Both the position numbers and the translations under genes were made by a program. Shown here piece by piece: positions 15,505 to 25,729 of a DNA stretch of 64,000 nt; the stretch's first letter is position 1, and each line of letters opens with the position of its first letter. Below the pieces are notes generated by a model. It did no database searches, was not told the DNA's origin, and saw nothing but the letters and a program-made list of their open reading frames with translations. This DNA is from Vibrio salinus (lineage in GTDB: Bacteria; Pseudomonadota; Gammaproteobacteria; Enterobacterales; Vibrionaceae), in NCBI RefSeq assembly GCF_021272385.1, contig NZ_JAJSDZ010000005.1, positions 310,001 through 374,000 on the forward strand. The letters are read 5' to 3'.

Positions 15505-16611
15505 ATGAACCTTGCAGATCAAGTTCTCGCCGTCAACGACGACCTACCTATACGCACTAACCAACCCGTGCACAGCGGTAAAGTACGCTCGGTATATTGG
15601 TTAACAGAAGAAGACAGCAAACGTCTGATTAAGGAAAAAGGTTATGACGTTGCTCCGGATGCCCCACTCGCCATTATGGTTATCAGTGACCGTATTTCAG
15701 CGTTTGACTGTATCTGGCATGCCGAAGGCAATATAAAGGGAGTTCCGGGGAAAGGAGCCGCATTGAATGCAATCTCAAATCACTGGTTCAGGCTCTTTCA
15801 GGAAAATGGATTAGCTGACAGCCATATTCTTGATATTCCACATCCTTTTGTCTGGATTGTCCAAAAAGCCAAACCAATAAAAATCGAAGCCATTTGCCGT
15901 AAATACATTACCGGTTCAATGTGGCGTGCCTACGAAAAAGGCGAACGCGAATTTTGTGGAAACATCCTTCCAGAAGGTCTGGAAAAAGATAAAGTTCTCA
16001 ATGACTATCTGATTACACCATCGACGAAAGGAATTCTGAAAGGCATTCCTGGCGTTCCTGAAGCCGATGATGTCAACATTTCCCGCAAAAATATAGAAGA
16101 TAACTTTGACGCTTTTAATTTTTCTAAAGCGGAAGATATTGCTCTGTATGAAAAGCTGTTGAAAGATGGTTTTAACGTTATCAGTCAGGCCCTGAGAAAA
16201 ATCGACCAGATTTTCGTCGACACAAAATTCGAGTTTGGCTATGTGACTGACGCAGCCGGAAATGAAAAGCTCATTTATATGGATGAAGTGGGAACACCTG
16301 ACTCATCCCGAATCTGGGATGCACAAAGTTACAAAGAAGGTAAAATTGTAGAAAACTCAAAAGAAGGTTTCAGACAGTTCCTGCTTTCTTATTTCCCTGA
16401 TCCGGATATTTTACTAAATAAAAACAGAATGCCTGAACGAGCAGCACTTGCACGAGACAATGCACTGCCACTGGAATCCCTGATGGACATATCCCGTACT
16501 TATATTGGCATTGCTGAAAAAATTACAGGTAGGAAAATTGAGCTAAGTGATAATCCTAAACAAGAGATTATCGATATTCTGGACAAAGAATACGGTTTAA
16601 TCAGCCAATAA
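15505..16611 (+). CDS. purC: Phosphoribosylaminoimidazole-succinocarboxamide synthase
   Basis: 368 residues, the long SAICAR synthase form seen in vibrios rather than the 237-residue E. coli form. It joins CAIR and aspartate with ATP in purine synthesis. Visible motifs: SGKVRSVY in the N-terminal ATP lobe, DRISAFDC, the SAICAR signature [20 protein letters not shown] (about 127-146), and [11 protein letters not shown] with [12 protein letters not shown], which holds the catalytic Asp-Ser-Ser-Arg. Monocistronic: own promoter, a PurR box and a terminator. AGGA lies about ten bases before the ATG. Confidence 0.96.
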   Translation: MNLADQVLAVNDDLPIRTNQPVHSGKVRSVYWLTEEDSKRLIKEKGYDVAPDAPLAIMVISDRISAFDCIWHAEGNIKGVPGKGAALNAISNHWFRLFQENGLADSHILDIPHPFVWIVQKAKPIKIEAICRKYITGSMWRAYEKGEREFCGNILPEGLEKDKVLNDYLITPSTKGILKGIPGVPEADDVNISRKNIEDNFDAFNFSKAEDIALYEKLLKDGFNVISQALRKIDQIFVDTKFEFGYVTDAAGNEKLIYMDEVGTPDSSRIWDAQSYKEGKIVENSKEGFRQFLLSYFPDPDILLNKNRMPERAALARDNALPLESLMDISRTYIGIAEKITGRKIELSDNPKQEIIDILDKEYGLISQ

Positions 16612-16645
16612 TACGACTGGCAAATACATACCGTATCACATAACA

Positions 16646-16675
16646 AAATGCCCACTTTAAACGTGGGCATTTCAT
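16646..16675 (+). terminator. Terminator of purC
   Basis: AAATGCCCAC (16646-16655), 7-base loop, GTGGGCATTT (16663-16672), followed by a short T-rich stretch. May act from both sides. Confidence 0.75.
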
Positions 16676-16718
16676 ACAAGATAACAACTATAAAACAAGA
16701 ATACGAAAGGCTGCGATA

Positions 16719-17087
16719 CTACAGAGTAATCAACAATTCGTCATGCTCCCTATCATTAATAATATCCCGGGAATGTTCACGGATAGACGACAACTGATCC
16801 GGTTCTAAATCGTAAGGCATCAACAGTTTTAATTCTTCTACACCTTCGGCACGGGCTATCGCCATCAAAGCCAGCAAATTACACTCATCGCTTTTACGGG
16901 ACGACAATACGTTCTGAGCTTTTCTCCATAATCGGCTTTCTAATTCATATTGATCCGCCTGCTGTTCATCCTCATCACCGGGTGATGATAAATGATGAAA
17001 GGCATCAACAAACGTCCACTTTTGCTGACTGGATACACCTAAAAACGAGGTATAATCAAACACAACACTCGAACTAGGCTTTTTCAT
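16719..17087 (-). CDS. Conserved-looking hypothetical protein
   Basis: 122 residues, acidic and hydrophilic, with no signal peptide, membrane segment or metal motif. N-terminus MKKPSSSVVFDYTSFLGVS, then a Glu/Gln-rich stretch GDEDEQQADQYELESRLW and a helical C-terminal half. I do not recognise the family. Coding is supported by length, by an orderly amino acid mix and by a gap on both sides without a competing frame. It is convergent with purC and divergent from maeA. Confidence 0.55.
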   Translation of the reverse strand: MKKPSSSVVFDYTSFLGVSSQQKWTFVDAFHHLSSPGDEDEQQADQYELESRLWRKAQNVLSSRKSDECNLLALMAIARAEGVEELKLLMPYDLEPDQLSSIREHSRDIINDREHDELLITL

Positions 17088-17420
17088 ATGTAAGCCTCTG
17101 GTTACTCAAAGAATAGTTATTTCACTATTAATCAAGAATTTTTATATAGCAATACGTTATACATAAATATTCTTTTAAACACTATTAAGCGATTAATACG
17201 GCATATTCAACACATTTTCTTAACATGTAGATAAAATTCTTGAAAAGATGTAGCATTCTCATCATTAATTCTTTTATTTCATATTCCTTTTTAAACGATG
17301 TTTTCGTTTTATAAAGTTACATATCTACATGGTCGGTTTACATCAAATAAACTGAGGCATAGAATTTTTCTCTGTTCGCTCCATAAACAAAAACTGACAA
17401 CAGACAGATAGAAAAACACA
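17088..17420. other. 333-base A/T-rich gap before maeA
   Basis: Holds the divergent upstream regions of the hypothetical gene and maeA. Besides the maeA promoter noted separately and an AAGTTACATA motif at 17314-17323, I see no gene or strong hairpin. Confidence 0.6.
17337..17365 (+). promoter_or_regulatory. maeA promoter
   Basis: -35 TTTACA (17337-17342), exactly 17 bases, -10 TAGAAT (17360-17365). Transcription would begin about 50 bases before the ATG at 17421. Confidence 0.65.
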
Positions 17421-19109
17421 ATGAAAAACGACAAAAGACCTTTATACATACCCTACGCTGGAACCATCCTGTTGAGCACTCCGTTACTCAATAAAGGTGC
17501 TGCATTCACAGCGGAAGAGAGACGATCTTTTAACCTGGAAGGTTTACTACCTGAAGTAACCGAAACAATCCAGGAGCAGGTTGTCCGTGCATATCAGCAA
17601 TATTGTAATTTTGACAATGCCATGGATAAACACATTTACCTGCGTAACATTCAGGATACAAACGAAACGCTTTTCTATCGTTTGATTCAAAATCACATCA
17701 GCGAAATGATGCCGATCATTTACACACCAACTGTTGGTGCAGCATGTGAAGATTTTTCAAATATTTACCGCCGTGGCCGGGGATTGTTTATCTCATATCC
17801 AAACCGTGACAGAATTGACGATCTTTTGAATAATGCGTCAACTCACAATGTAAAAGTCATTGTGGTCACAGATGGCGAACGTATTCTTGGTCTGGGCGAT
17901 CAGGGGATCGGCGGTATGGGAATCCCAATCGGTAAACTGGCCCTTTATACAGCTTGTGGAGGAATCAGTCCGGCTTACACTTTGCCTATCGTTCTTGATG
18001 TCGGTACTAATAACCCTCAACGCCTTGCTGATCCAATGTACATGGGCTGGCGCCACCCTCGAATTACCGGTGCTGAATACGACGCTTTTGTTGAAGAATT
18101 CATTCAGGCCGTACAACGTCGCTGGCCGGATGCGTTAGTGCAGTTTGAAGACTTCGCACAAAAGAATGCCATGCCTTTATTAGAACGATACAAAGATCGT
18201 ATTTGTTGCTTTAACGACGATATTCAGGGTACAGCTGCCGTTACAGTCGGTTCACTCATCGCAGCTTGTAAAGCCGCCGGAAGTAAACTTTCTCAACAAC
18301 GCATAGCATTCTTAGGTGCCGGTTCAGCAGGATGCGGAATTGCAGAAGCGATTATTGCTCAAATGGTATCCGAAGGGATCAGTGACTCTAAGGCCCGTTC
18401 TCAAGTCTTCATGATCGACCGTTGGGGACTTTTAGAAGAAGGCATGCAGAACCTTCTTGATTTCCAGCAGCGTCTTGTTCAGAAAAAAACGAACACGGCC
18501 AAATGGAAGTCCGAAGGCAACGGTTTCTCATTGTTTGATGTTGTTCGCGAAGGCAAACCAACCGTTCTTATTGGTGTTTCCGGTGCTCCTGGTTTATTCA
18601 GCGAAGAAATCGTTAAAGAAATGCATAAAAACTGTGAACGTCCAATTATTTTCCCACTATCGAATCCTACCAGCCGGGTAGAAGCACTACCGGCCGACCT
18701 GATAAAATGGACCGATGGAAAAGTACTGGTCGCAACAGGAAGCCCGTTCGAACCTGTAATTCATAATGATAAAACATATCCGATTGTTCAGTGCAATAAC
18801 AGCTACATTTTCCCGGGCATTGGGTTAGGTGTACTGGCCTGCAACGCGACGCGGGTAACCGATGAAATGTTAATGGAATCCAGCCGGGCCCTGGCAAAAT
18901 GTTCTCCTCTTGCTCTTCATGGAAAAGGCCCCCTTCTTCCACCACTGGAAGAAATTCATTCCGTATCGAAAAAAATTGCCATTGCTGTCGGTAAAAAAGC
19001 AATTGAACAGGGTGTCGCGAAAGCCATAACGGAAAAAGCGCTGGAAGGAGCAATCGACGAACACTTCTGGCAACCAAACTACAGACGTTATAAACGGACT
19101 GCTTTCTAA
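17421..19109 (+). CDS. maeA: NAD-dependent malic enzyme
   Basis: 562 residues, matching E. coli MaeA/SfcA (565). It decarboxylates L-malate to pyruvate with NAD+. Motifs: [39 protein letters not shown] (malate and metal site), [14 protein letters not shown] (the malic enzyme signature with metal-binding Asp) and the Rossmann loop [15 protein letters not shown]; then FPLSNPTSR and [15 protein letters not shown]. Full length. A 2-hydroxycarboxylate transporter gene lies 2.2 kb downstream, so malate uptake and use may be linked. A terminator hairpin follows the stop. Confidence 0.96.
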   Translation: MKNDKRPLYIPYAGTILLSTPLLNKGAAFTAEERRSFNLEGLLPEVTETIQEQVVRAYQQYCNFDNAMDKHIYLRNIQDTNETLFYRLIQNHISEMMPIIYTPTVGAACEDFSNIYRRGRGLFISYPNRDRIDDLLNNASTHNVKVIVVTDGERILGLGDQGIGGMGIPIGKLALYTACGGISPAYTLPIVLDVGTNNPQRLADPMYMGWRHPRITGAEYDAFVEEFIQAVQRRWPDALVQFEDFAQKNAMPLLERYKDRICCFNDDIQGTAAVTVGSLIAACKAAGSKLSQQRIAFLGAGSAGCGIAEAIIAQMVSEGISDSKARSQVFMIDRWGLLEEGMQNLLDFQQRLVQKKTNTAKWKSEGNGFSLFDVVREGKPTVLIGVSGAPGLFSEEIVKEMHKNCERPIIFPLSNPTSRVEALPADLIKWTDGKVLVATGSPFEPVIHNDKTYPIVQCNNSYIFPGIGLGVLACNATRVTDEMLMESSRALAKCSPLALHGKGPLLPPLEEIHSVSKKIAIAVGKKAIEQGVAKAITEKALEGAIDEHFWQPNYRRYKRTAF

Positions 19110-19141
19110 TTTACAACATAGTCAATTCAGTGTTTTAATAG

Positions 19142-19170
19142 GGCCTTCTCTTCAGATGAAGGCCTTATTT
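19142..19170 (+). terminator. Terminator of maeA
   Basis: GGCCTTC (19142-19148) pairs with GAAGGCC (19158-19164) around a 9-base loop, followed by TTATTTT. Confidence 0.8.
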
Positions 19171-19180
19171 TATATATAAT

Positions 19181-19501
19181 ATGGAAGTACTCAATTCTAT
19201 CGGTCAATATATCTCACCATACCTTCGTGAAATATCGACAGCTTTGGTGGCATGCATACTGGTTATGGCAGGTAATGAGGTGAATGCCTTTCTGCGCAAA
19301 GTCATGCGTAACCAGCATTTTATTGTTAAAACCGTTGTATTTATTATTTTAAATGCATTTGGTTACGGGTTCATCATTGTAAAATTAAGCCCTTACCTTG
19401 CTCGGACACTCAGAGAGTTGGAAAAAGGCATGATGGTCGCTATTCTGCTAACAAGTTTTATATTAATAGGTTTATGGGCTCAGAAAAACCGGCACATATA
19501 A
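19181..19501 (+). CDS. DUF3392 small membrane protein
   Basis: 106 residues with three hydrophobic helices (about 18-35, 48-68 and 82-100) and positively charged loops (RKVMRNQH), expected in the inner membrane. DUF3392 is a small Vibrio/Shewanella family without a known function. The ATG is preceded directly by TATATATAAT and no ribosome site, and the start lies only some ten bases after the maeA terminator, so how it is transcribed and translated is unclear. Its end overlaps the start of sanA by 28 bases, suggesting translational coupling. Confidence 0.75.
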   Translation: MEVLNSIGQYISPYLREISTALVACILVMAGNEVNAFLRKVMRNQHFIVKTVVFIILNAFGYGFIIVKLSPYLARTLRELEKGMMVAILLTSFILIGLWAQKNRHI

Positions 19502-20250
19502 TTCGTTCTATGGTTAACACTGTAAAACGAATGGGTAACTTATCAGATTTGCTGGTCACATCTGTCAGGTTATTTTTACTTGTGATTATCGGGCTTATCT
19601 TAATTGACCGGTGGGTATCATGGTCAACTCAAAAACAGATTATTGACGACATTGATAATGTTCCGCACGTTAAAGTTGCCGTGGTTCTGGGAACCAGTAA
19701 ATATTTAGGAAAAACGCTGAATGACTACTATATGAACCGGATTAATGCAGCCATTTACCTTTTCCATAAAAATACCGCCGACAATTTCCTGTTAAGTGGC
19801 GACAACGCGCACCGTTCCTACAATGAACCCTGGACAATGAAAAGGGATTTACTCAGAGCCGGTGTCCCGGAAAAACAAATCACGCTCGATTACGCCGGAT
19901 TTAGTACTCTTGACTCAATTCTGCGGGCTAAAAATATCTTTGTTTCCGATCATTTTCTGATCATTACCCAGCGTTTTCATTGTGAACGGGCCCTATTTAT
20001 TGCTAATGCCCACCATATCGACGCCCGCTGTCTGGCCGTTTCCGGCCCCAAAAACCACATTGGGCTGGCGCTGCGTATCCGGGAGATTTTTGCCCGGGTG
20101 AAAGCCGTGCTCGATTTATACGTTTTCAATTCAGAGCCCAAATTTTTAGGCCCGGTTGAACCCATTGAACCTGCCCAGCCTGTTATACCGAAAGACTCAA
20201 TTGCTCCTACGAAACCTGAAGAATCTGTTATCATTCAGACAAACAAATAA
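19474..20250 (+). CDS. sanA: SanA/ElyC-type DUF218 envelope protein
   Basis: 258 residues. One N-terminal transmembrane helix (about 29-45, SVRLFLLVIIGLILIDRW) and a DUF218 domain. VVLGTSKY, MNRINAA, LLSGDN, YNEPWTM, LDYAGFSTLDSI, ITQRFHCERALFIA and REIFARVKAVLDLYVF match E. coli SanA along its length. SanA affects envelope permeability (vancomycin sensitivity at high temperature). The C-terminus is a proline-rich tail longer than in E. coli. The start at 19474 overlaps the DUF3392 gene by 28 bases; later ATGs at 19510 and 19531 are possible and would give a shorter N-terminus. Confidence 0.88.
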   Translation: MGSEKPAHIIRSMVNTVKRMGNLSDLLVTSVRLFLLVIIGLILIDRWVSWSTQKQIIDDIDNVPHVKVAVVLGTSKYLGKTLNDYYMNRINAAIYLFHKNTADNFLLSGDNAHRSYNEPWTMKRDLLRAGVPEKQITLDYAGFSTLDSILRAKNIFVSDHFLIITQRFHCERALFIANAHHIDARCLAVSGPKNHIGLALRIREIFARVKAVLDLYVFNSEPKFLGPVEPIEPAQPVIPKDSIAPTKPEESVIIQTNK

Positions 20251-20268
20251 AACGATAAGAGCAAAGTC

Positions 20269-21096
20269 ATGAGTTCAACTATAAAAGGCACTCTGAGTAA
20301 GATGCTGGCCAGCCATCACGAGGTGATTGATTATCATCTTCCTGTCGGCGAACACCGTATTCATCTAAATCCCCTGATTGGCAAACCCATTTCGATGTTA
20401 CATACCGGTAATATCTTCTGCTGCCACTGCGGTAAAAAGACCAAAAAGAGCTATTCGCAGGGACATTGTTTTGTCTGTATGAAAAAGCTCGCCAGCTGCG
20501 ATATGTGCATAATGAAACCGGAAACCTGCCATTATGCCGAAGGCACATGCAGAGAACCTGAATGGGCTGAATCAAACTGCATGGTCGACCACTACGTTTA
20601 TCTGTCAAATACTTCCAGCCTGAAAGTGGGTATTACGCGCCATACGCAGATACCAACCAGGTGGATTGATCAGGGAGCAACGCAAGGTCTGCCGGTAATC
20701 AAAGTCAAAACACGCCAGTTATCCGGCCTGATAGAAGTCGAACTAGCCAGACATATTGCTGATAAAACAAACTGGCGAACCCTGCTGAAAGGCGACGGTA
20801 AAGATATGAACCTTCAACAAAAATGGCATGAATTAGAACCATTTCTGGATGAAAAAATAGCAGAACTCAAAGCCAAGTATGGCGATGATTCCATTGCCAA
20901 ACTTAATGATGCAGATTCTTACCAGTTACATTACCCTGTTGAGAAACATCCGGAGAAAATTATTTCCCATAATTTTGACAAAAATCAACTTGTTAACGGG
21001 GTTCTTCAGGGTATAAAAGGTCAATACCTACTGCTGGATACCGGCGTCATAAACATCAGAAAATTCACCTCTTACGAAATCGAATTTGATGCCTGA
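20269..21096 (+). CDS. DUF2797 family protein, cysteine-rich
   Basis: 275 residues. The N-terminal part carries a cluster of cysteines (CCHCGKKTKKS, HCFVCMKKLASCDMC, ETCHYAEGTC) typical of DUF2797 and fit for one or two zinc sites. The middle (VYLSNTSSLKVGITR, PTRWIDQGA, LIEVELARHI) resembles a GIY-YIG-like nuclease fold: the Y-L and K-V-G-I-T-R elements are spaced as in that superfamily. The function is unknown; a nucleic-acid role is inference. Starts 18 bases after sanA and ends before a strong terminator, so it closes the operon DUF3392-sanA-DUF2797. Confidence 0.82.
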   Translation: MSSTIKGTLSKMLASHHEVIDYHLPVGEHRIHLNPLIGKPISMLHTGNIFCCHCGKKTKKSYSQGHCFVCMKKLASCDMCIMKPETCHYAEGTCREPEWAESNCMVDHYVYLSNTSSLKVGITRHTQIPTRWIDQGATQGLPVIKVKTRQLSGLIEVELARHIADKTNWRTLLKGDGKDMNLQQKWHELEPFLDEKIAELKAKYGDDSIAKLNDADSYQLHYPVEKHPEKIISHNFDKNQLVNGVLQGIKGQYLLLDTGVINIRKFTSYEIEFDA

Positions 21097-21115
21097 AAAA
21101 TCCGATAATCCCTTC

Positions 21116-21147
21116 AAATAACCTCTTAAAACAAGAGGTTATTTTTT
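21116..21147 (+). terminator. Terminator after the DUF2797 gene
   Basis: AAATAACCTCTT (21116-21127), loop AAAAC, AAGAGGTTATTT (21133-21144), then T to 21147. Perfect 12-base stem. Confidence 0.93.
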
Positions 21148-21300
21148 ATACATTCTAAAGTCACCAAAAACAGTAAAAGTTACAAAAGTACAACATAGTT
21201 ACATAAATATATACTTCAACGATATCCCAAATAATCACTGTTACACTTTCCGCAAGTCGACCCTACTACGTCTTTACAATTTTAATTAAGGTAAAAAAAC

Positions 21301-22596
21301 ATGCTTAGTAATGTGATGTCACCTCAGGAAAATGAGGCTGGTCAGAATCAAAGAGCAATTAACATTACTCTCTTTTGTTCTGCCCTTATCATCCTGTTCG
21401 CTTCAATTGAGAACCTTCTACCATCTGGTTTAATCGGTGCATTGGGAATTATGGTCGTTGTTGGCTATATCCTGAACGTCGTTGGTGATAAAACGCCAAT
21501 CATCAACCAATTCTTTGGCGGTGGTGCCATTGCCGTTATTTTTGGTTCCTCTTATCTGTTTCATAGTAACTGGATGCCAGCTGAAACAACTCAGACAATT
21601 ACTACCTTTGTTAAAGGCGGTGGCTTCCTTTCCTTCTTTATCGCCAGTTTGGTCACCGGCTCTGTCTTGGGTATGGATCGTGATGTACTGAAAAAAGCCG
21701 CATTGAAATACATTCCTGTCATTCTTGCCGGTGTCGCCTGTGCATTTTTATTCGCAGGTTTAGTCGGAGCCGCACTAGGTCATGGTTTCTTTGATTCTAT
21801 TATGTTGCTTGCACTGCCAATCATGGGTGGTGGTATGGGCGCCGGAGCCGTACCCCTTGTTGAAATCATGTCAGGACGTACCGGTATGGATCCGGAATTT
21901 CTGATGTCTAAAATGGTACCGGCACTGGCAATCGGTAATGCCGTTTCCATCGTTTGTGCCGGTCTTTTAGATAAAGTGGGCAAAGTATTCCCATCGCTAA
22001 CAGGTAACGGTCAATTGATCCGTGGCGAAAAAGAAGAAGTGAAACAGGAAGAAGAAGCTGCGCCGATGACCATCGACATGCTTGGCATCGGTGCTCTGAT
22101 TGCCATCACGATGTTCTTTATTGGTACCGTACTTAGCTCTGTAATTGCAATGCACTCTTACGCATTGATGATCCTGTTTGTTGCCTTTGTTAAAATCACA
22201 GGTGTCATGCCCCGTCAGCTGGAACAAGCAGCTCATGCCTGGTATAAGTTTGTTGTTGATAATCTGACTCCTGCCCTGTTGGTTGGTATCGGTGTTGCTT
22301 ATACGGATTTAAACCAAATCATTGATTCACTGACTTTAGTTTATTTCTTAATCGTCGCATCCACCGTTCTCGGAGCAATTGTCGGCACAGGTATTCTTGG
22401 TCGTCTCATGGGCTTCAACCCAATTGAAGCAGCGATTACTGCCGGTTTATGTATGGCTAATATGGGTGGTACTGGTGACGTTGCTGTACTGGCAGCAAGT
22501 AAAAGAATGGAACTGATGCCATTTGCACAAATATCGTCCCGTATTGGTGGCGCGTTTATGCTAATTCTTGCAACGTTTATCATACAAATGCTGTAA
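21301..22596 (+). CDS. 2-hydroxycarboxylate:Na+ symporter (malate/citrate type)
   Basis: 431 residues, about eleven hydrophobic helices, 2HCT family (CitS, MaeN, CimH). The two inverted halves each carry a glycine-rich re-entrant loop: MGGGMGAGAVPL (about 176-187) and NMGGTGDVAVLAASKRMELM (about 385-404) with the Arg-Ile-Gly-Gly region RIGGAFM. A charged cytoplasmic loop (GEKEEVKQEEEA) joins the halves. It carries malate, citrate or related acids with sodium; the exact substrate cannot be read, but the nearby malic enzyme favours malate. SD AAGG at a normal distance from ATG 21301. Upstream gap contains two AGTTACA repeats. Confidence 0.9.
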   Translation: MLSNVMSPQENEAGQNQRAINITLFCSALIILFASIENLLPSGLIGALGIMVVVGYILNVVGDKTPIINQFFGGGAIAVIFGSSYLFHSNWMPAETTQTITTFVKGGGFLSFFIASLVTGSVLGMDRDVLKKAALKYIPVILAGVACAFLFAGLVGAALGHGFFDSIMLLALPIMGGGMGAGAVPLVEIMSGRTGMDPEFLMSKMVPALAIGNAVSIVCAGLLDKVGKVFPSLTGNGQLIRGEKEEVKQEEEAAPMTIDMLGIGALIAITMFFIGTVLSSVIAMHSYALMILFVAFVKITGVMPRQLEQAAHAWYKFVVDNLTPALLVGIGVAYTDLNQIIDSLTLVYFLIVASTVLGAIVGTGILGRLMGFNPIEAAITAGLCMANMGGTGDVAVLAASKRMELMPFAQISSRIGGAFMLILATFIIQML

Positions 22597-22616
22597 CTAC
22601 TATTCATATAAAAACG

Positions 22617-22646
22617 GTGTGAACATCAGAGATTGGATGTTCACAC
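22617..22646. terminator. Hairpin between the transporter gene and trxB
   Basis: GTGTGAACATC (22617-22627) and GATGTTCACAC (22636-22646) form a perfect 11-base stem. A T-run follows only on the minus strand; on the plus strand the sequence after the stem is TGTCGTTCC. Probably still the 3' end of the transporter transcript. Confidence 0.55.
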
Positions 22647-22812
22647 TGTCGTTCCTGTCACTTCCTGCCACATTTTCATCGGTTTCACCTATCCTACTAA
22701 TAGGAAAGAATTTTCCACATGGTTTAATTCATCATGTATTGTTCTAACCTATAACTTTTTATTTATTAATTAATGATTCCGGGTGCTTTCACTCATGAGC
22801 GGAATCTCTTAA

Positions 22813-23814
<1,002 letters not shown>

Positions 23815-23848
23815 TTAACCAACTTTTTTGTTGAATCCGCTATCCAAT

Positions 23849-23881
23849 AGCCCGGTGATTGTTTTCACCGGGCTTTATTTT
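23849..23881 (+). terminator. Terminator of trxB
   Basis: AGCCCGGTGA (23849-23858) pairs with TCACCGGGCT (23865-23874), followed by TTATTTT. Confidence 0.93.
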
Positions 23882-23938
23882 GGATACTATATTGCCTCCT
23901 CATCATTATTATAACTCTTACAAAAAGCCTTCATAATC

Positions 23939-25729
23939 ATGGATAAAAAAAAGCAAAAACGGTTAAATTCCTGGCTGAGACAACAGAGTAAGCTGGCAAA
24001 ACGCTGGCTGCTGATCGCTGTCAGCCTTGGAGTTTTATCCAGTTTTTTCCTGATCGGACAAGCTGCTCTCATCGCTTCCATGCTGTATAAGCTTGTTATC
24101 GAATCAGCGGACAAACATACTCTTATTCCGCAGTTTGCCGGGCTCATTGCCCTGATTGTCGGCAGAGCGGCCTGTTCCTGGGCACGGGAATTAGCCGGTT
24201 TCCGCTGTGGTGAACAAATCCGTGTCTACATCCGGCAACTGATTCTCAACAAGTTGCGCGATTTGGGACCAGCATACATCAAGGGAAAACCCGCCGGAGC
24301 ATGGGCAACACTGACTCTGGAGCAAGTTGAAAACATGCAGGACTTTTTTGCGCGCTATCTGCCACAAATGTCTCTGTCTGTGTTTATCCCTTTCATTATT
24401 CTGGTCGTTGTGTTCCCGACAAACTGGGCTGCCGGTCTGATCTTTCTGATCACCGCACCGCTGGTGCCTTTCTTCATGGCGTTGGTTGGCATAAAAGCGG
24501 CCGATGCCAGCCGGAAGAATTTCAAAGCGCTGCAACGGTTATCCGGTCACTTTTATGATCGTTTGCAGTCAATGACCACCATCCGGATGTTTGATAAAAC
24601 AAAAACAGAGTCGGACAACCTGCGGGCCGCTTCCGACGTGTTCCGGGAAAGAACCATGGATGTACTGAGAATCGCTTTTCTGTCTTCCGCGGTTCTCGAA
24701 TTCTTCACTTCTATTTCCATTGCCATCACGGCGGTTTACTTTGGTTTTAGCTATATCGGTGAACTGAATTTTGGCTACTATGGCGCAGGTGTCACCCTCT
24801 TCTCCGGCCTGTTCATCCTGATTCTGGCTCCCGAGTTTTATCAGCCACTACGGGACTTAGGCACGTTTTATCATGCCAAACAAGAGGCCATTGGTGCCGC
24901 GGAAAGTATTGTGGATTTCTTAAGCCTTAATGTTGAAGAAATCCGTTCAGGCCGGCAAACCCTGCCCTACTCGCATTCTGTCTCTATTGAAGCTAAAAAT
25001 CTGGAAGTTCTGAATCCGGAGAATGGACGCACACTGGTTGGTCCGGTCTCCTTTAAGATTTCACCGGAACAGCATACCGCATTGGTTGGCCCCAGCGGCG
25101 CGGGTAAAACCTCACTCATTAACGCGATTCTTGGATTCATGCCATACAAAGGTGAATTGTTAATAAATGGTGTTCCGCTCAATCAGCTGGATATCTCTGA
25201 CTGGCGACGTCATGTCAGTTGGGTGGGACAGAATCCGGTATTACTGCATGGCACCATCAGAGAAAATATCACCCTCGGTAAAACCAACGTCTCCGAAGAA
25301 ACCATTCATTCTGCGCTGGAACAATCTTTCGCCAGTGAATTCATACAGACTCATGGTATGGATTATATGATTTCTGACCGGGCGGGAGGACTGTCTGTCG
25401 GACAGGCGCAAAGGCTGGCAGTTGCAAGAGCGGCCGTTCAGAATGGCGCATTCTGGCTGCTGGATGAGCCAACCGCCAGCTTAGATGCCAACAGTGAGCA
25501 ACTGGTTATGAAAGGACTGGATAATCAGACTCAGAAAAAAACCACCTTGCTGGTGACTCATCAACTGGTTCCATTGCAAGCCATGGATCAAATCCTGGTA
25601 CTGGCCGACGGACAGCTAGTTCAGTCCGGGCAATACACCAGTCTGAGCAAAACAGACGGAATATTTAAAGATATGCTGGAAGCAAATCTGGCATTAAAAT
25701 CTCACGATAAGGGGAATTTAGATGCGTGA
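23939..25729 (+). CDS. cydD: Cysteine/glutathione exporter subunit CydD
   Basis: 596 residues: half-transporter with six membrane helices (about 20-310) and a C-terminal ABC ATPase (about 345-590). Walker A GPSGAGKTS, signature LSVGQAQRLAVAR, Walker B WLLDEPTA, H-loop VTHQ. CydDC exports cysteine and glutathione (or a related redox function) to the periplasm and is required to assemble cytochrome bd and periplasmic c-type cytochromes. The GTG/ATG choice is simple: ATG at 23939, weak SD. The stop overlaps the cydC start by 8 bases, showing translational coupling. Confidence 0.94.
   Translation: MDKKKQKRLNSWLRQQSKLAKRWLLIAVSLGVLSSFFLIGQAALIASMLYKLVIESADKHTLIPQFAGLIALIVGRAACSWARELAGFRCGEQIRVYIRQLILNKLRDLGPAYIKGKPAGAWATLTLEQVENMQDFFARYLPQMSLSVFIPFIILVVVFPTNWAAGLIFLITAPLVPFFMALVGIKAADASRKNFKALQRLSGHFYDRLQSMTTIRMFDKTKTESDNLRAASDVFRERTMDVLRIAFLSSAVLEFFTSISIAITAVYFGFSYIGELNFGYYGAGVTLFSGLFILILAPEFYQPLRDLGTFYHAKQEAIGAAESIVDFLSLNVEEIRSGRQTLPYSHSVSIEAKNLEVLNPENGRTLVGPVSFKISPEQHTALVGPSGAGKTSLINAILGFMPYKGELLINGVPLNQLDISDWRRHVSWVGQNPVLLHGTIRENITLGKTNVSEETIHSALEQSFASEFIQTHGMDYMISDRAGGLSVGQAQRLAVARAAVQNGAFWLLDEPTASLDANSEQLVMKGLDNQTQKKTTLLVTHQLVPLQAMDQILVLADGQLVQSGQYTSLSKTDGIFKDMLEANLALKSHDKGNLDA

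Noticed and set aside
18667..19077. 136-codon frame opposite maeA
   Set aside because: Antisense shadow of a conserved enzyme; composition is biased in Arg, Leu and Pro as expected of a shadow.
24191..24535. 114-codon frame opposite cydD
   Set aside because: Shadow frame rich in Gln, Arg and His; no supporting signal.
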